Shown here: positions 37,936-45,221 of the stretch, one piece after another
Position numbering within the stretch: the stretch's first letter is position 1
How the letters are laid out: each line of letters begins with the position of its first letter
From: an uncultured Alistipes sp.
Lineage (GTDB): Bacteria > Bacteroidota > Bacteroidia > Bacteroidales > Rikenellaceae
Length of the DNA: 64,000 nt
Direction of reading: 5' to 3'
Assembly: GCA_944321955.1 (NCBI GenBank)
Contig: CALUNG010000004.1
Coordinates: 62,001-126,000, forward strand
Made by a program: the position numbers and the translations under genes
Notes under the pieces: model-generated
Told to the model about the DNA's origin: nothing
What the model saw: only the letters and a program-made list of their open reading frames with translations
Databases searched by the model: none

Positions 37936-37985
37936 AAATGTAAATAATTCTGCCGTAAAACCTGCGTTATGGCGGCGCAAATATA
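37935..37985 (-). promoter_or_regulatory. Two candidate -7 boxes for the RND efflux operon
   Basis: On the minus strand TACATTTG (37942-37935) and TATATTTG (37985-37978) both match TAnnTTTG. Neither has a clear -33 TTTG. The upstream one would give a leader of about 90 bases. Confidence 0.45.
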
Positions 37986-38056
37986 TGTAAAAAAACCGAA
38001 TATAGCTCACGTATGCCGCCTTACACCATATATTATGGCATTTACGTTTGTATTAA

Positions 38057-38110
38057 CGTCATGACGGAGCGTTGTAGTATGGCTCGACCGTACTTTTGCC
38101 GTCATGACAG
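38057..38110. promoter_or_regulatory. Paired palindromic motif upstream of copA (candidate operator)
   Basis: CGTCATGACGG at 38057-38067 and CGTCATGACAG at 38100-38110 repeat the palindromic core GTCATGAC. They are 43 bases apart, about four helical turns. They lie just upstream of the copA -7 box, in the region shared with the divergent efflux operon. Confidence 0.45.
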
Positions 38111-38128
38111 TAATGTATTAAAAATAGA

Positions 38129-38136
38129 TATCTTTG
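38129..38136 (+). promoter_or_regulatory. copA promoter (-7 TATCTTTG)
   Basis: This is a perfect TAnnTTTG box 27 bases before the copA ATG. The -33 region lacks TTTG, which is common for promoters that need an activator; a palindromic repeat ends 18 bases upstream. Confidence 0.55.
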
Positions 38137-38163
38137 TCACGGATTTTGCCGCAATTCACGAAT

Positions 38164-40653
38164 ATGGAAAAACGAGAAAACAAAAAGGAGAACTTTCCTG
38201 TAACGGGCATGAGTTGTGCGGCTTGCGCCGTACGTGTGGGCAAGGCGCTGAACGGCGTCGAGGGTGTGGTGTCGGCCGACGTCAACTATGCTGCGGCCGA
38301 GGTTTCGGTCGAGTACGACCGCTCGCGCTGTTCGGCCGAGCGGCTGCGCGATGCGGTACGCGATGCCGGCTACGACCTTGTGATCGACGAAGGCGCGGAT
38401 CGCGATGCCGAAGCCGAAAGGATACGCGCACATCATTACGCCTCGATGAAACGCCGTACGTTCGGAGCCGTCGCCGTGGCTGTACCCGTAGCCGTCGGCA
38501 GCATGTTCTTCGCCGACGTCACGGCCGTGAAGTATGCGCTGTGGCTGTTGGCCACGGTGTCGCTCGCTCTCTTCGGCCGCGGATTCTTCGTCGGGGCATG
38601 GCGGCAGCTGAAGCACCGCACGGCCAACATGGATACGCTGGTTGCCGTCAGTACGGGCATCGCCTATCTCTTCAGCGTGTTCAATCTTCTGTTCCCGAAG
38701 TTCTGGCTCTCGCGCGGGCTCGAGCCGCATCTATATTTCGAGTCGGCTTCAGTCATCATAGCCTTCATCCTTGCGGGACGTCTGCTCGAGGAGCGCGCCA
38801 GGCGCCGCACGTCGGATTCGATACGTCGTCTGATGGATCTGCGCCCCGAACGCGTGCGCATCGTTACTCCCGACGGCGAACGTGTCGTTCCGGTTTCGGC
38901 CGTGCATGCGGGCGATACGGTGGCCGTACGTCCCGGCGACCGCATAGCCGTCGACGGCGAGGTCGTCGATGGCGACTCCTATGTCGACGAGAGCATGTTG
39001 AGCGGCGAACCGCTGGCCGTGCACAAGCAGCCCGGCGGCAAGGTCTATGCCGGTACGCTCAACCGTAACGGGGCCTTCCGTTTCCGGGCCGAACGCACCG
39101 GGGGCGATACGCTCCTGTCGCGCATCATAGCCATGGTCCGCGATGCTCAGGGCAGCCGCGCTCCCGTGCAGCAGCTTGCCGACCGTATCTCGGCCGTCTT
39201 CGTGCCGACGATCATGGCCGTGTCGCTCGTGGCATTCATCGCCTGGGTGATCTTCTCACCCGAAGACGGATTCACGCGCGGATTGATGGCCATGGTCACG
39301 GTCCTCATCATCGCCTGTCCTTGCGCATTGGGACTGGCCACGCCGACGGCCATAATGGTCGGTACGGGGCGCGGTGCCGAGGAGGGAATACTCGTCAAGG
39401 ATGCCGCGAGCCTCGAGACGGCGGAGAAGTGCGATACGGTGGTGCTCGACAAGACCGGAACGCTTACCGAGGGACGGCCGCGCGTCGTCGCATCGACGTG
39501 GGCGGCCGCGGCAGCCGATACGGACCGCGACGTGCTTTGCAGCCTCGAACGTCTCTCCGAACATCCGCTGGCCGAGGCCGTTGTCGCCTCGTTCGAAGGC
39601 TGCCGTACGCTTCATGTCGACGGCTTCGTGAATATATCGGGCAGCGGCGTGCGCGGCAGCGTCGGCGGACGTACGTTTTATGCATGCAACCGGCGTCTGC
39701 TCGAGCAGAAGGGCATAGGCGTCGATGCCGGATTGCAGGCGGCGGCCGAAAGTTACGAGCGTCAGGCCGCATCGGTCGTCTGGTTCGCCGATTCGGAGCG
39801 GGCGCTGGCCGTGCTGGCCGTTGCCGACAGCATCAAACCGACATCGGCTGCGGCCGTGGCTGAACTGCGGCGCATGGGTGTCGAGGTCGTAATGCTCACG
39901 GGCGATAATGATGCTTCTGCGCGTGAAACGGCCCGCCTTGCCGGCATAAGCCGTTATCACGCCGGTGTACTGCCGCACGAGAAGGCCGGGTACGTGGCCC
40001 GGCTGCAGGCCGAGGGTCGCAGGGTGGCCATGGTCGGCGACGGCATAAACGACAGTGCCGCTCTGGCGCGTGCCGATCTGAGCGTTGCCATGGGGCGCGG
40101 CAGCGACATAGCCATGGAGACGGCCATGGTGACGATTCTCTCGTCCGACCTCGCAAAGATACCCGAACTTGTCCGGCTGTCGCGCCTGACCGTCAGAACC
40201 ATTCGCGAAAATCTCTTCTGGGCCTTCATCTACAACGTCGTGAGCGTGCCGATAGCCGCCGGAGTTCTCTATCCGGTGTGTGGTTTCATGCTCAACCCGA
40301 TGGTGGGGGCGGCGGCCATGGCCTTCAGCAGCGTCAGCGTGGTTCTCAACAGCCTGCGTCTGGGTCGGCGCGGCCGCAGCAGCGACAGAACGGACAACCC
40401 GAAAGATCAAAACCAAACGGATAACTATAAAATTGATAAAGTCATGAAAAGGGAGTACAAGGTAAAGGGCATGATGTGCGACCATTGCCGCAGTCATGTC
40501 GAGAAGGCGCTTAACGGTATCGACGGTGTGAAGGCTACGGTAACTCTTCAGCCGCCCGTTGCGACCGTGGAGTTTACAGGTCGTGAGCCGAGTCTGGCCG
40601 AACTGCAGGCCGTGGTAACGGAGAAGGCCGGCGACTACGAACTGTCGGAGTAG
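38164..40653 (+). CDS. copA: Copper-type P1B ATPase with N-terminal and C-terminal HMA domains
   Basis: The 829-residue protein opens with an HMA metal-binding domain (GMSCAAC, Cys18 and Cys21). Eight membrane helices and the P-type core follow: the transport motif CPC at 385-387, phosphorylated Asp429 in DKTGTL, the SEHPLAEA His-Pro motif, and TGDN and GDGINDSAAL hinge motifs. This is the copper(I) exporter pattern. After the last helices a short AT-rich linker leads at codon 761 to a second HMA domain of 69 residues (GMMCDHCRSHVEKALNG), exactly the size of a free CopZ chaperone and headed by its own ATG at 40444. It could be a true fusion or also be made separately. Confidence 0.92.
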   Translation: MEKRENKKENFPVTGMSCAACAVRVGKALNGVEGVVSADVNYAAAEVSVEYDRSRCSAERLRDAVRDAGYDLVIDEGADRDAEAERIRAHHYASMKRRTFGAVAVAVPVAVGSMFFADVTAVKYALWLLATVSLALFGRGFFVGAWRQLKHRTANMDTLVAVSTGIAYLFSVFNLLFPKFWLSRGLEPHLYFESASVIIAFILAGRLLEERARRRTSDSIRRLMDLRPERVRIVTPDGERVVPVSAVHAGDTVAVRPGDRIAVDGEVVDGDSYVDESMLSGEPLAVHKQPGGKVYAGTLNRNGAFRFRAERTGGDTLLSRIIAMVRDAQGSRAPVQQLADRISAVFVPTIMAVSLVAFIAWVIFSPEDGFTRGLMAMVTVLIIACPCALGLATPTAIMVGTGRGAEEGILVKDAASLETAEKCDTVVLDKTGTLTEGRPRVVASTWAAAAADTDRDVLCSLERLSEHPLAEAVVASFEGCRTLHVDGFVNISGSGVRGSVGGRTFYACNRRLLEQKGIGVDAGLQAAAESYERQAASVVWFADSERALAVLAVADSIKPTSAAAVAELRRMGVEVVMLTGDNDASARETARLAGISRYHAGVLPHEKAGYVARLQAEGRRVAMVGDGINDSAALARADLSVAMGRGSDIAMETAMVTILSSDLAKIPELVRLSRLTVRTIRENLFWAFIYNVVSVPIAAGVLYPVCGFMLNPMVGAAAMAFSSVSVVLNSLRLGRRGRSSDRTDNPKDQNQTDNYKIDKVMKREYKVKGMMCDHCRSHVEKALNGIDGVKATVTLQPPVATVEFTGREPSLAELQAVVTEKAGDYELSE
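40444..40653 (+). CDS. CopZ-like HMA metallochaperone domain inside copA frame (possible independent start)
   Basis: From the ATG at 40444 the frame encodes 69 residues, MKREYKVKGMMCDHCRSHVE onward, a complete ferredoxin-like HMA fold with the CxxC copper site. The preceding 45 bases are A-rich (AAAGATCAAAACCAAACGG and AATTGATAAAG). They look like a Bacteroidota intergenic leader rather than GC-rich coding sequence. Internal initiation would give a soluble chaperone able to hand copper to CopA. Whether it is made separately cannot be decided from sequence. Confidence 0.4.
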   Translation: MKREYKVKGMMCDHCRSHVEKALNGIDGVKATVTLQPPVATVEFTGREPSLAELQAVVTEKAGDYELSE

Positions 40654-40847
40654 GGCTCCGTTGCGCTCCGTACGGCGCATATAGCCCGATCGCGGTATGC
40701 GCCGACGCGGTGTACGGGTGTACGACAGATGTAATATCGGCCCGTATGGCCATCAAGTGTGGCGGTCCATCGGGACGGGCTTCCCTTTCTTTTTGGCCTG
40801 TGCGGCTCTTTTTTCGGTGCGGAGTTCGCCGTTTCGTACGAAATGAC

Positions 40848-40855
40848 TATTTTTG
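40848..40855 (+). promoter_or_regulatory. Putative promoter of the ThrE-type exporter genes
   Basis: TATTTTTG matches TAnnTTTG and lies 8 bases before the ATG, implying an almost leaderless message. No -33 TTTG is present. Confidence 0.5.
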
Positions 40856-40863
40856 CCGCAGAT

Positions 40864-41631
40864 ATGAAGACGGAACATGAACTTGTCGAGATCCTCGACT
40901 TCATTGCCGAGTATGCTACCTATCTGTTGGGTTCGGGCGTGCACACCTCGCGTGTGATACGCAACTCGCAGCGAATAGGCGTCGCCCTCGGTGTCGACGT
41001 ACAGCTCTCGACATTCCAGAAGAGTACGATCATGACCGTCCGCGATCCCGACAGCGGCGAATCGATGACCCGCGTGGTCGGCATCCCGCCTCTGCCCATA
41101 AGTTTCGAGCGCAATTCCGACCTCAGCGCCCTCAGCTGGGATGCCTTCGACGACCATCTGCCGCTCGACGAGATCCGCCGCCGCTATGTGGAGCTCATCT
41201 CCAAACCGCGTATCGACCCAATCTTCGTATTGCTGTGCGTGGGCCTGGCCAACGCATCGTTCTGCCGGCTGTTCGGCGGCGACTGGACGGCCATGTGCAT
41301 AGTCTTCACATCGACGCTTGTGGGCTTTGCCGTGAAACAGCGCATGCAGGCGCATGGCGTCAACCACTTCCTGATATTCATCGTCGCCTCGTTCATGGCC
41401 TCGATGTGCGCGTCGGTAGCCCTGCGCTTCGACTGCACCTCGGAGGTGGCCATGGCCACGAGCGTGCTGTTCCTGGTGCCGGGCGTACCGCTCATAAACG
41501 GCGTCATCGACATCATGGAGGGCCACATACTCATAGGTTTCAGCCGTCTGATAAACGCTCTGCTGCTGATCGTATGCATAGCCGTAGGTCTCTCGGCCAC
41601 GTTGTTGATGGTTAAGGACAGTCTGTTATGA
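40864..41631 (+). CDS. Threonine/serine exporter, ThrE N-terminal half
   Basis: This 255-residue protein has a soluble N-terminal part (LLGSGVHTSRVIRNSQRIG, typical of the ThrE/DUF1212 family). About five membrane helices follow, including LFLVPGVPLINGVIDIMEGH. ThrE exports threonine and serine across the inner membrane; in many bacteria it is split in two genes as here. I chose the ATG at 40864 (MKTEHELVEIL), as the upstream extension overlaps the promoter. The second half starts within the stop (ATGA overlap), which indicates a two-subunit transporter. Confidence 0.85.
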   Translation: MKTEHELVEILDFIAEYATYLLGSGVHTSRVIRNSQRIGVALGVDVQLSTFQKSTIMTVRDPDSGESMTRVVGIPPLPISFERNSDLSALSWDAFDDHLPLDEIRRRYVELISKPRIDPIFVLLCVGLANASFCRLFGGDWTAMCIVFTSTLVGFAVKQRMQAHGVNHFLIFIVASFMASMCASVALRFDCTSEVAMATSVLFLVPGVPLINGVIDIMEGHILIGFSRLINALLLIVCIAVGLSATLLMVKDSLL

Positions 41632-42134
41632 TAGCGCTGGATGTATTCATGGATGCCTGCTTCGCGGCTGTCGCCGCCATCGGCTTCGGTGCGATATCCG
41701 ATCCGCCGATGCGCGCTTTCCCGCGCATAGCCCTTCTGGCGGCCGTGGGACACTCGCTGCGCTTCTCGCTGATGAACTATGCCGGTATCGACATCGCTAC
41801 CGCTTCGCTTTTCGCGGCGATAGTCATAGGCATGGGCAGCCTTTGGCTCGGACGCGGCATACGCTGCCCGATGACGGCCCTCTACATCCCGGCGCTGCTG
41901 CCAATGGTGCCGGGTATCTACGCCTACAAGGCCGTATTCTCGCTGTTCATGTTCATGCAGTCGCTCAACGACCCCGGTCAGGGCGAGGAGTTCATGAACT
42001 CGTTCTTCCTGAACGCGACGGTCTCGCTGAGCGTCATCATCATGCTCGCGGCGGGTGCGACCCTCCCGATATTCATATTCAAGCGCCGCGCATTCTCGCT
42101 TACGCGCCGGCGCCCCGACAAACAACAACAGTAG
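41628..42134 (+). CDS. Threonine/serine exporter, ThrE C-terminal half
   Basis: The 168-residue integral membrane protein has about four to five helices and the ThrE_2-like motifs GHSLRFSLMN, ASLFAAIVIGMGSLWLGR and YIPALLPMVPGIYAYKAVF. It pairs with the preceding gene to make one ThrE-type exporter; the four-base overlap supports equal synthesis. The next gene starts six bases after its stop. Confidence 0.83.
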   Translation: MIALDVFMDACFAAVAAIGFGAISDPPMRAFPRIALLAAVGHSLRFSLMNYAGIDIATASLFAAIVIGMGSLWLGRGIRCPMTALYIPALLPMVPGIYAYKAVFSLFMFMQSLNDPGQGEEFMNSFFLNATVSLSVIIMLAAGATLPIFIFKRRAFSLTRRRPDKQQQ

Positions 42135-42140
42135 TTCGCG

Positions 42141-42878
42141 ATGGAAGTCTTCTGGAATACGATAGCCGATTACAATGCCGCCACATGGCCCTTTCAGATA
42201 GCCTTCGTCGTCATTGCGGCCGTACTGACGCTGCTGCTCTATTTCCGCCCCTCGCGCGGCGTGCGTATCGCCATGAAGGTATTCATGGCCGTTCTCAACT
42301 TCTGGATAGCCGCTGTCTACTACATGATCTATTGCGAACCGCGCGAATACCATGACATGCTGGCACTGTTCTGGGTCGTGATGGGATGTATCTGGATCTA
42401 TGATCTGGCCGTAAAACACGCTTCGCTCGCCCGCACCGGACACCATACGTGGCTGGCACTGCTGCTGTTCCTGATGCCGCTGCTCTATCCGCTCTTCTCG
42501 CTGGCAATGGGACGCACATTCCCGATGATGACCTCGCCCGTGATGCCGTGCTCGGTCGTCGTCTTCACCATCGGACTGATGGTGGCATTCTCCGAAAGGG
42601 TGAACATGATACTGGCCATGATGTTGTGTCACTGGGCCTTTATCGGACTGTCGAAGGTCTACTTCTTCGGTATCCCCGAGGATTATCTGATGGCCTGCAG
42701 CGTCGTGCCGGCTCTCTACTTCTTTCTGCGCGAATATATCGCCTCGGTCGGCAACCACGGCGTCTCGAAACCTTCGCCGCGCGTGCTGCGGGCGCTGCTG
42801 CTGGTGCTTTGCCTGATCGTTGCTTTGATATTCATCTATACGCTCTGCCGTCAGCTGGAGCTCTTCATCGACATGTAA
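42141..42878 (+). CDS. Polytopic membrane protein, DUF6064-like
   Basis: This 245-residue protein has about seven hydrophobic helices. It starts with FWNTIADYNAATWPFQIAFV, which resembles the N-terminus of the DUF6064 family, whose function is unknown. It is the third gene of the ThrE operon, so a part in amino-acid export or membrane homeostasis is conceivable, but only from position. It converges on the fimbrillin-like operon. Confidence 0.65.
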   Translation: MEVFWNTIADYNAATWPFQIAFVVIAAVLTLLLYFRPSRGVRIAMKVFMAVLNFWIAAVYYMIYCEPREYHDMLALFWVVMGCIWIYDLAVKHASLARTGHHTWLALLLFLMPLLYPLFSLAMGRTFPMMTSPVMPCSVVVFTIGLMVAFSERVNMILAMMLCHWAFIGLSKVYFFGIPEDYLMACSVVPALYFFLREYIASVGNHGVSKPSPRVLRALLLVLCLIVALIFIYTLCRQLELFIDM

Positions 42879-42884
42879 AACGAA

Positions 42885-42908
42885 GACGGCCCGCGATTGC
42901 AGGCCGCC
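42885..42908 (-). terminator. Terminator of the surface lipoprotein operon
   Basis: GACGGCC and GGCCGCC pair over 7 bp (one G-U on the minus strand) around a 10-base loop. TTCGTTTTAC follows on the minus strand. It may also serve the converging membrane gene. Confidence 0.5.
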
Positions 42909-42916
42909 CACGTGTT

Positions 42917-45190
42917 CTATTCCACTCCGTAGATGTACTCCACCGGAGACTTCTTGAAGCGTACTATGCGCGTATCCTTGGTGCCGGCTCCGTTTTTGGT
43001 GAGGTAGAGACCGGCCATCGTCCCGTTGAAATACCATCCCGATCCCTCGGGCGAATGTACCGCGAAGAGGATGTTGTTGTAGTGGCTCGAGTGCTTTATG
43101 CCGTCGGCGTTCCACTGCGCTCCCGGACCATACCACGTAACCGGTTCGTACTCCGGGAAGTCGGGACTCCACATGCCGGTATAGAGAATGTCGGTGGCCG
43201 TGACCGTTCCGACCGTCAGGTCGTTGCGGCGGCGCTGCTCGCGTTTCACCGTGGAGTGACCCTCCCACGGGGTGCGCAGGGTGTGCGTGCCGCTCCACAT
43301 GATCCATACGTAGTCCGTGGCGTCGAATATGCGGTTGAACTCCTCCATCGACGGAAGCTCGTACCCGTCGGGTGACAGGGCGTCGGCCGGCAGCTTGTTG
43401 ATGTGCGCCGCCACGTCGGTCGAAAAGCCCTCCATGACCAGTTTGCCGTTGTCGTCGATCACACGCATGCCCTGGCCGCTGTCGCCCTGATATGCCCATC
43501 CCCACAGGTTGTAGAACTCTTCGGCCGTACAGTCGCGCAGATAGTCGATGACGCGTTTGCCGGCTTCGGCCGCCGGGTCCGACGGACAGAGTATCTGGTC
43601 GGTGAAGTCGCGCGAATTGCCGCGGGCGTTGTACTTGCACCACCATACGCCGTGCAGCCACGTGACTGGCAACCCGAAGTTGCGTCGCGAGACGACGTAC
43701 TCTTCGCGTTCCGAACCGTCGGCCTCGTTGCAGATGACGATCGTCGCCGACTGTACGCGGCCGTCTGCCGTCGGGTCGTTGGGCTTCCATCCGCCCAGCA
43801 CGCGGAGCGTGCGTTCCGCGTCGTCGGCGGGCTGGAGTTTGATCCACGGATCCTCGTCGGCGGCGAACTCCACGGTGACGCTCTTGCCGGCAGGAGGCGT
43901 GAGGCGGCCCAGTTCGTTGTCGACGTAGCGCCCGAAGTCGTAAGAGCAATTCTCCGGTTCGAAACTCATTTCACCTTCGATGAGCGTGGGGTTGGCCTCC
44001 AGACGCAACGTTATGCAATCCTCGTCGTAGATGTTGCCGAGACCCTTGCGGCGGAACATGACCGTAACCTCGTCTGCCGGCATGCCGGGAGCGTAGCGGG
44101 GCTTCTCGATCAGCAGGGTGTTCCTTGCCGGTATCGACGTGCCGTCGGCCGCGGCCTGCCCGACAGTAAGGGGATAACCCGTTACGGGCTGCAGCTCGAG
44201 TTCGTCGTCGCAGGCGAGAGCCAGACGTATGTCGGTTGCGGTGTAGGGCAGCGTAAGCGTCCTGCCGTCTTCGGAGATGACCGCGTCGCCCGGAAGCGAC
44301 GATGCGGAAGCGTCGATCGTGATCGTGCCGTCGAGATCGGGAACCATTCCCACGTCTTCGCCCTCTTCCCATGGCTCGACGCTCATGGAGACTTCGTTGT
44401 CGGCATACTCCCTGGTTATGTTGATGACGTAGATGCGGTTGCGGAGAATCTGTGCGGGCGCCTCGGCCTCGAGCTCCATCGGGCGGCCGTCGATTGTGCC
44501 CGCTACCGTGATAGTAAGGCCGTCTCCGTCCTGCCCGTATAAGTGCGCTACGCCGCGCGTGCTTTCGGCGTACGGCTTTTCGGGGCGGAATACGATCTCT
44601 TCACGTGCCTCGTCGGCTGCACTGCCGCCGTCGAAAATGCGGCTCGATACCGCGGCTCCGTTTATGGTGATGCATTCGATACGGGCCTCGCCGACCGTGC
44701 GCAGCTCAAGGTCGAACCGTGCCGTACCCCTGACCAGCGATACGGTGCTGCCGTTCCGGGTCGGAAGGGTGGTGCTGCCCGAAAGGAAGCGTCGTGGCTG
44801 TCCGTCGATCATGCCGGCCGTGAGCTGCAGCCACTCGCTCTCGGTGATGCCCTGCATCTGAAGCTCGTGGAGACGGTCGATGTCGATGGCGTCGGTCATT
44901 ACATAGAGCGTACCGGCTCCTTTGGTCGTACGGAATCCATAGCCCGATGCATCAGATACGGGCGAGGCGAATATCTCGGTCATCGAGCCGTCCTCGAAGA
45001 GGCAGGCGTGTGCCGATGCGAGGTCCGTGTCGTCGTCCTGACCGCCATTCGGCTCGTAGTCGGCCGCGGCGATGCGTATGAATGTCGGGCGCTCCGTATT
45101 GTCGGGTGCTTGTTCATCCTTGTTGCAGGCGGTTGCCATGGTGCAGGCGGCTGCGAAGGCCGCAATCATGTATTTCGTTATGGTGTTCAT
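42917..45190 (-). CDS. Fimbrillin-like lipoprotein with FISUMP-type C-terminal domain (paralogue 2)
   Basis: The 757-residue protein has a lipobox (MNTITKYMIAAFAAACTMATA then Cys). Its N-terminal 270 residues follow the FimA/Mfa pattern: GAGTLYVMTDAIDIDRL, then a V-R-G-T-A-R-F strand and an ILRNRIYVINI exit. A middle beta domain follows. The last 300 residues resemble a FISUMP domain (LGGWKPNDPTADGR, GVWWCKYNARGNSRDF, ending RFKKSPVEYIY). Such lipoproteins are exported to the surface, and fimbrillins polymerise after proteolytic trimming. It is the distal gene of a three-gene operon and a clear paralogue of the preceding gene. Ligand and polymerisation are unknown. Confidence 0.75.
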   Translation of the reverse strand: MNTITKYMIAAFAAACTMATACNKDEQAPDNTERPTFIRIAAADYEPNGGQDDDTDLASAHACLFEDGSMTEIFASPVSDASGYGFRTTKGAGTLYVMTDAIDIDRLHELQMQGITESEWLQLTAGMIDGQPRRFLSGSTTLPTRNGSTVSLVRGTARFDLELRTVGEARIECITINGAAVSSRIFDGGSAADEAREEIVFRPEKPYAESTRGVAHLYGQDGDGLTITVAGTIDGRPMELEAEAPAQILRNRIYVINITREYADNEVSMSVEPWEEGEDVGMVPDLDGTITIDASASSLPGDAVISEDGRTLTLPYTATDIRLALACDDELELQPVTGYPLTVGQAAADGTSIPARNTLLIEKPRYAPGMPADEVTVMFRRKGLGNIYDEDCITLRLEANPTLIEGEMSFEPENCSYDFGRYVDNELGRLTPPAGKSVTVEFAADEDPWIKLQPADDAERTLRVLGGWKPNDPTADGRVQSATIVICNEADGSEREEYVVSRRNFGLPVTWLHGVWWCKYNARGNSRDFTDQILCPSDPAAEAGKRVIDYLRDCTAEEFYNLWGWAYQGDSGQGMRVIDDNGKLVMEGFSTDVAAHINKLPADALSPDGYELPSMEEFNRIFDATDYVWIMWSGTHTLRTPWEGHSTVKREQRRRNDLTVGTVTATDILYTGMWSPDFPEYEPVTWYGPGAQWNADGIKHSSHYNNILFAVHSPEGSGWYFNGTMAGLYLTKNGAGTKDTRIVRFKKSPVEYIYGVE

Positions 45191-45221
45191 CGTTCTTCTC
45201 TGCTGTTTTTGTTCGAAATCA

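Noticed and set aside
40654-40863. Possible small gene or RNA between copA and the ThrE genes
   Set aside because: The 210 bases have no start with coding character and no strong hairpin; only the ThrE promoter could be supported.
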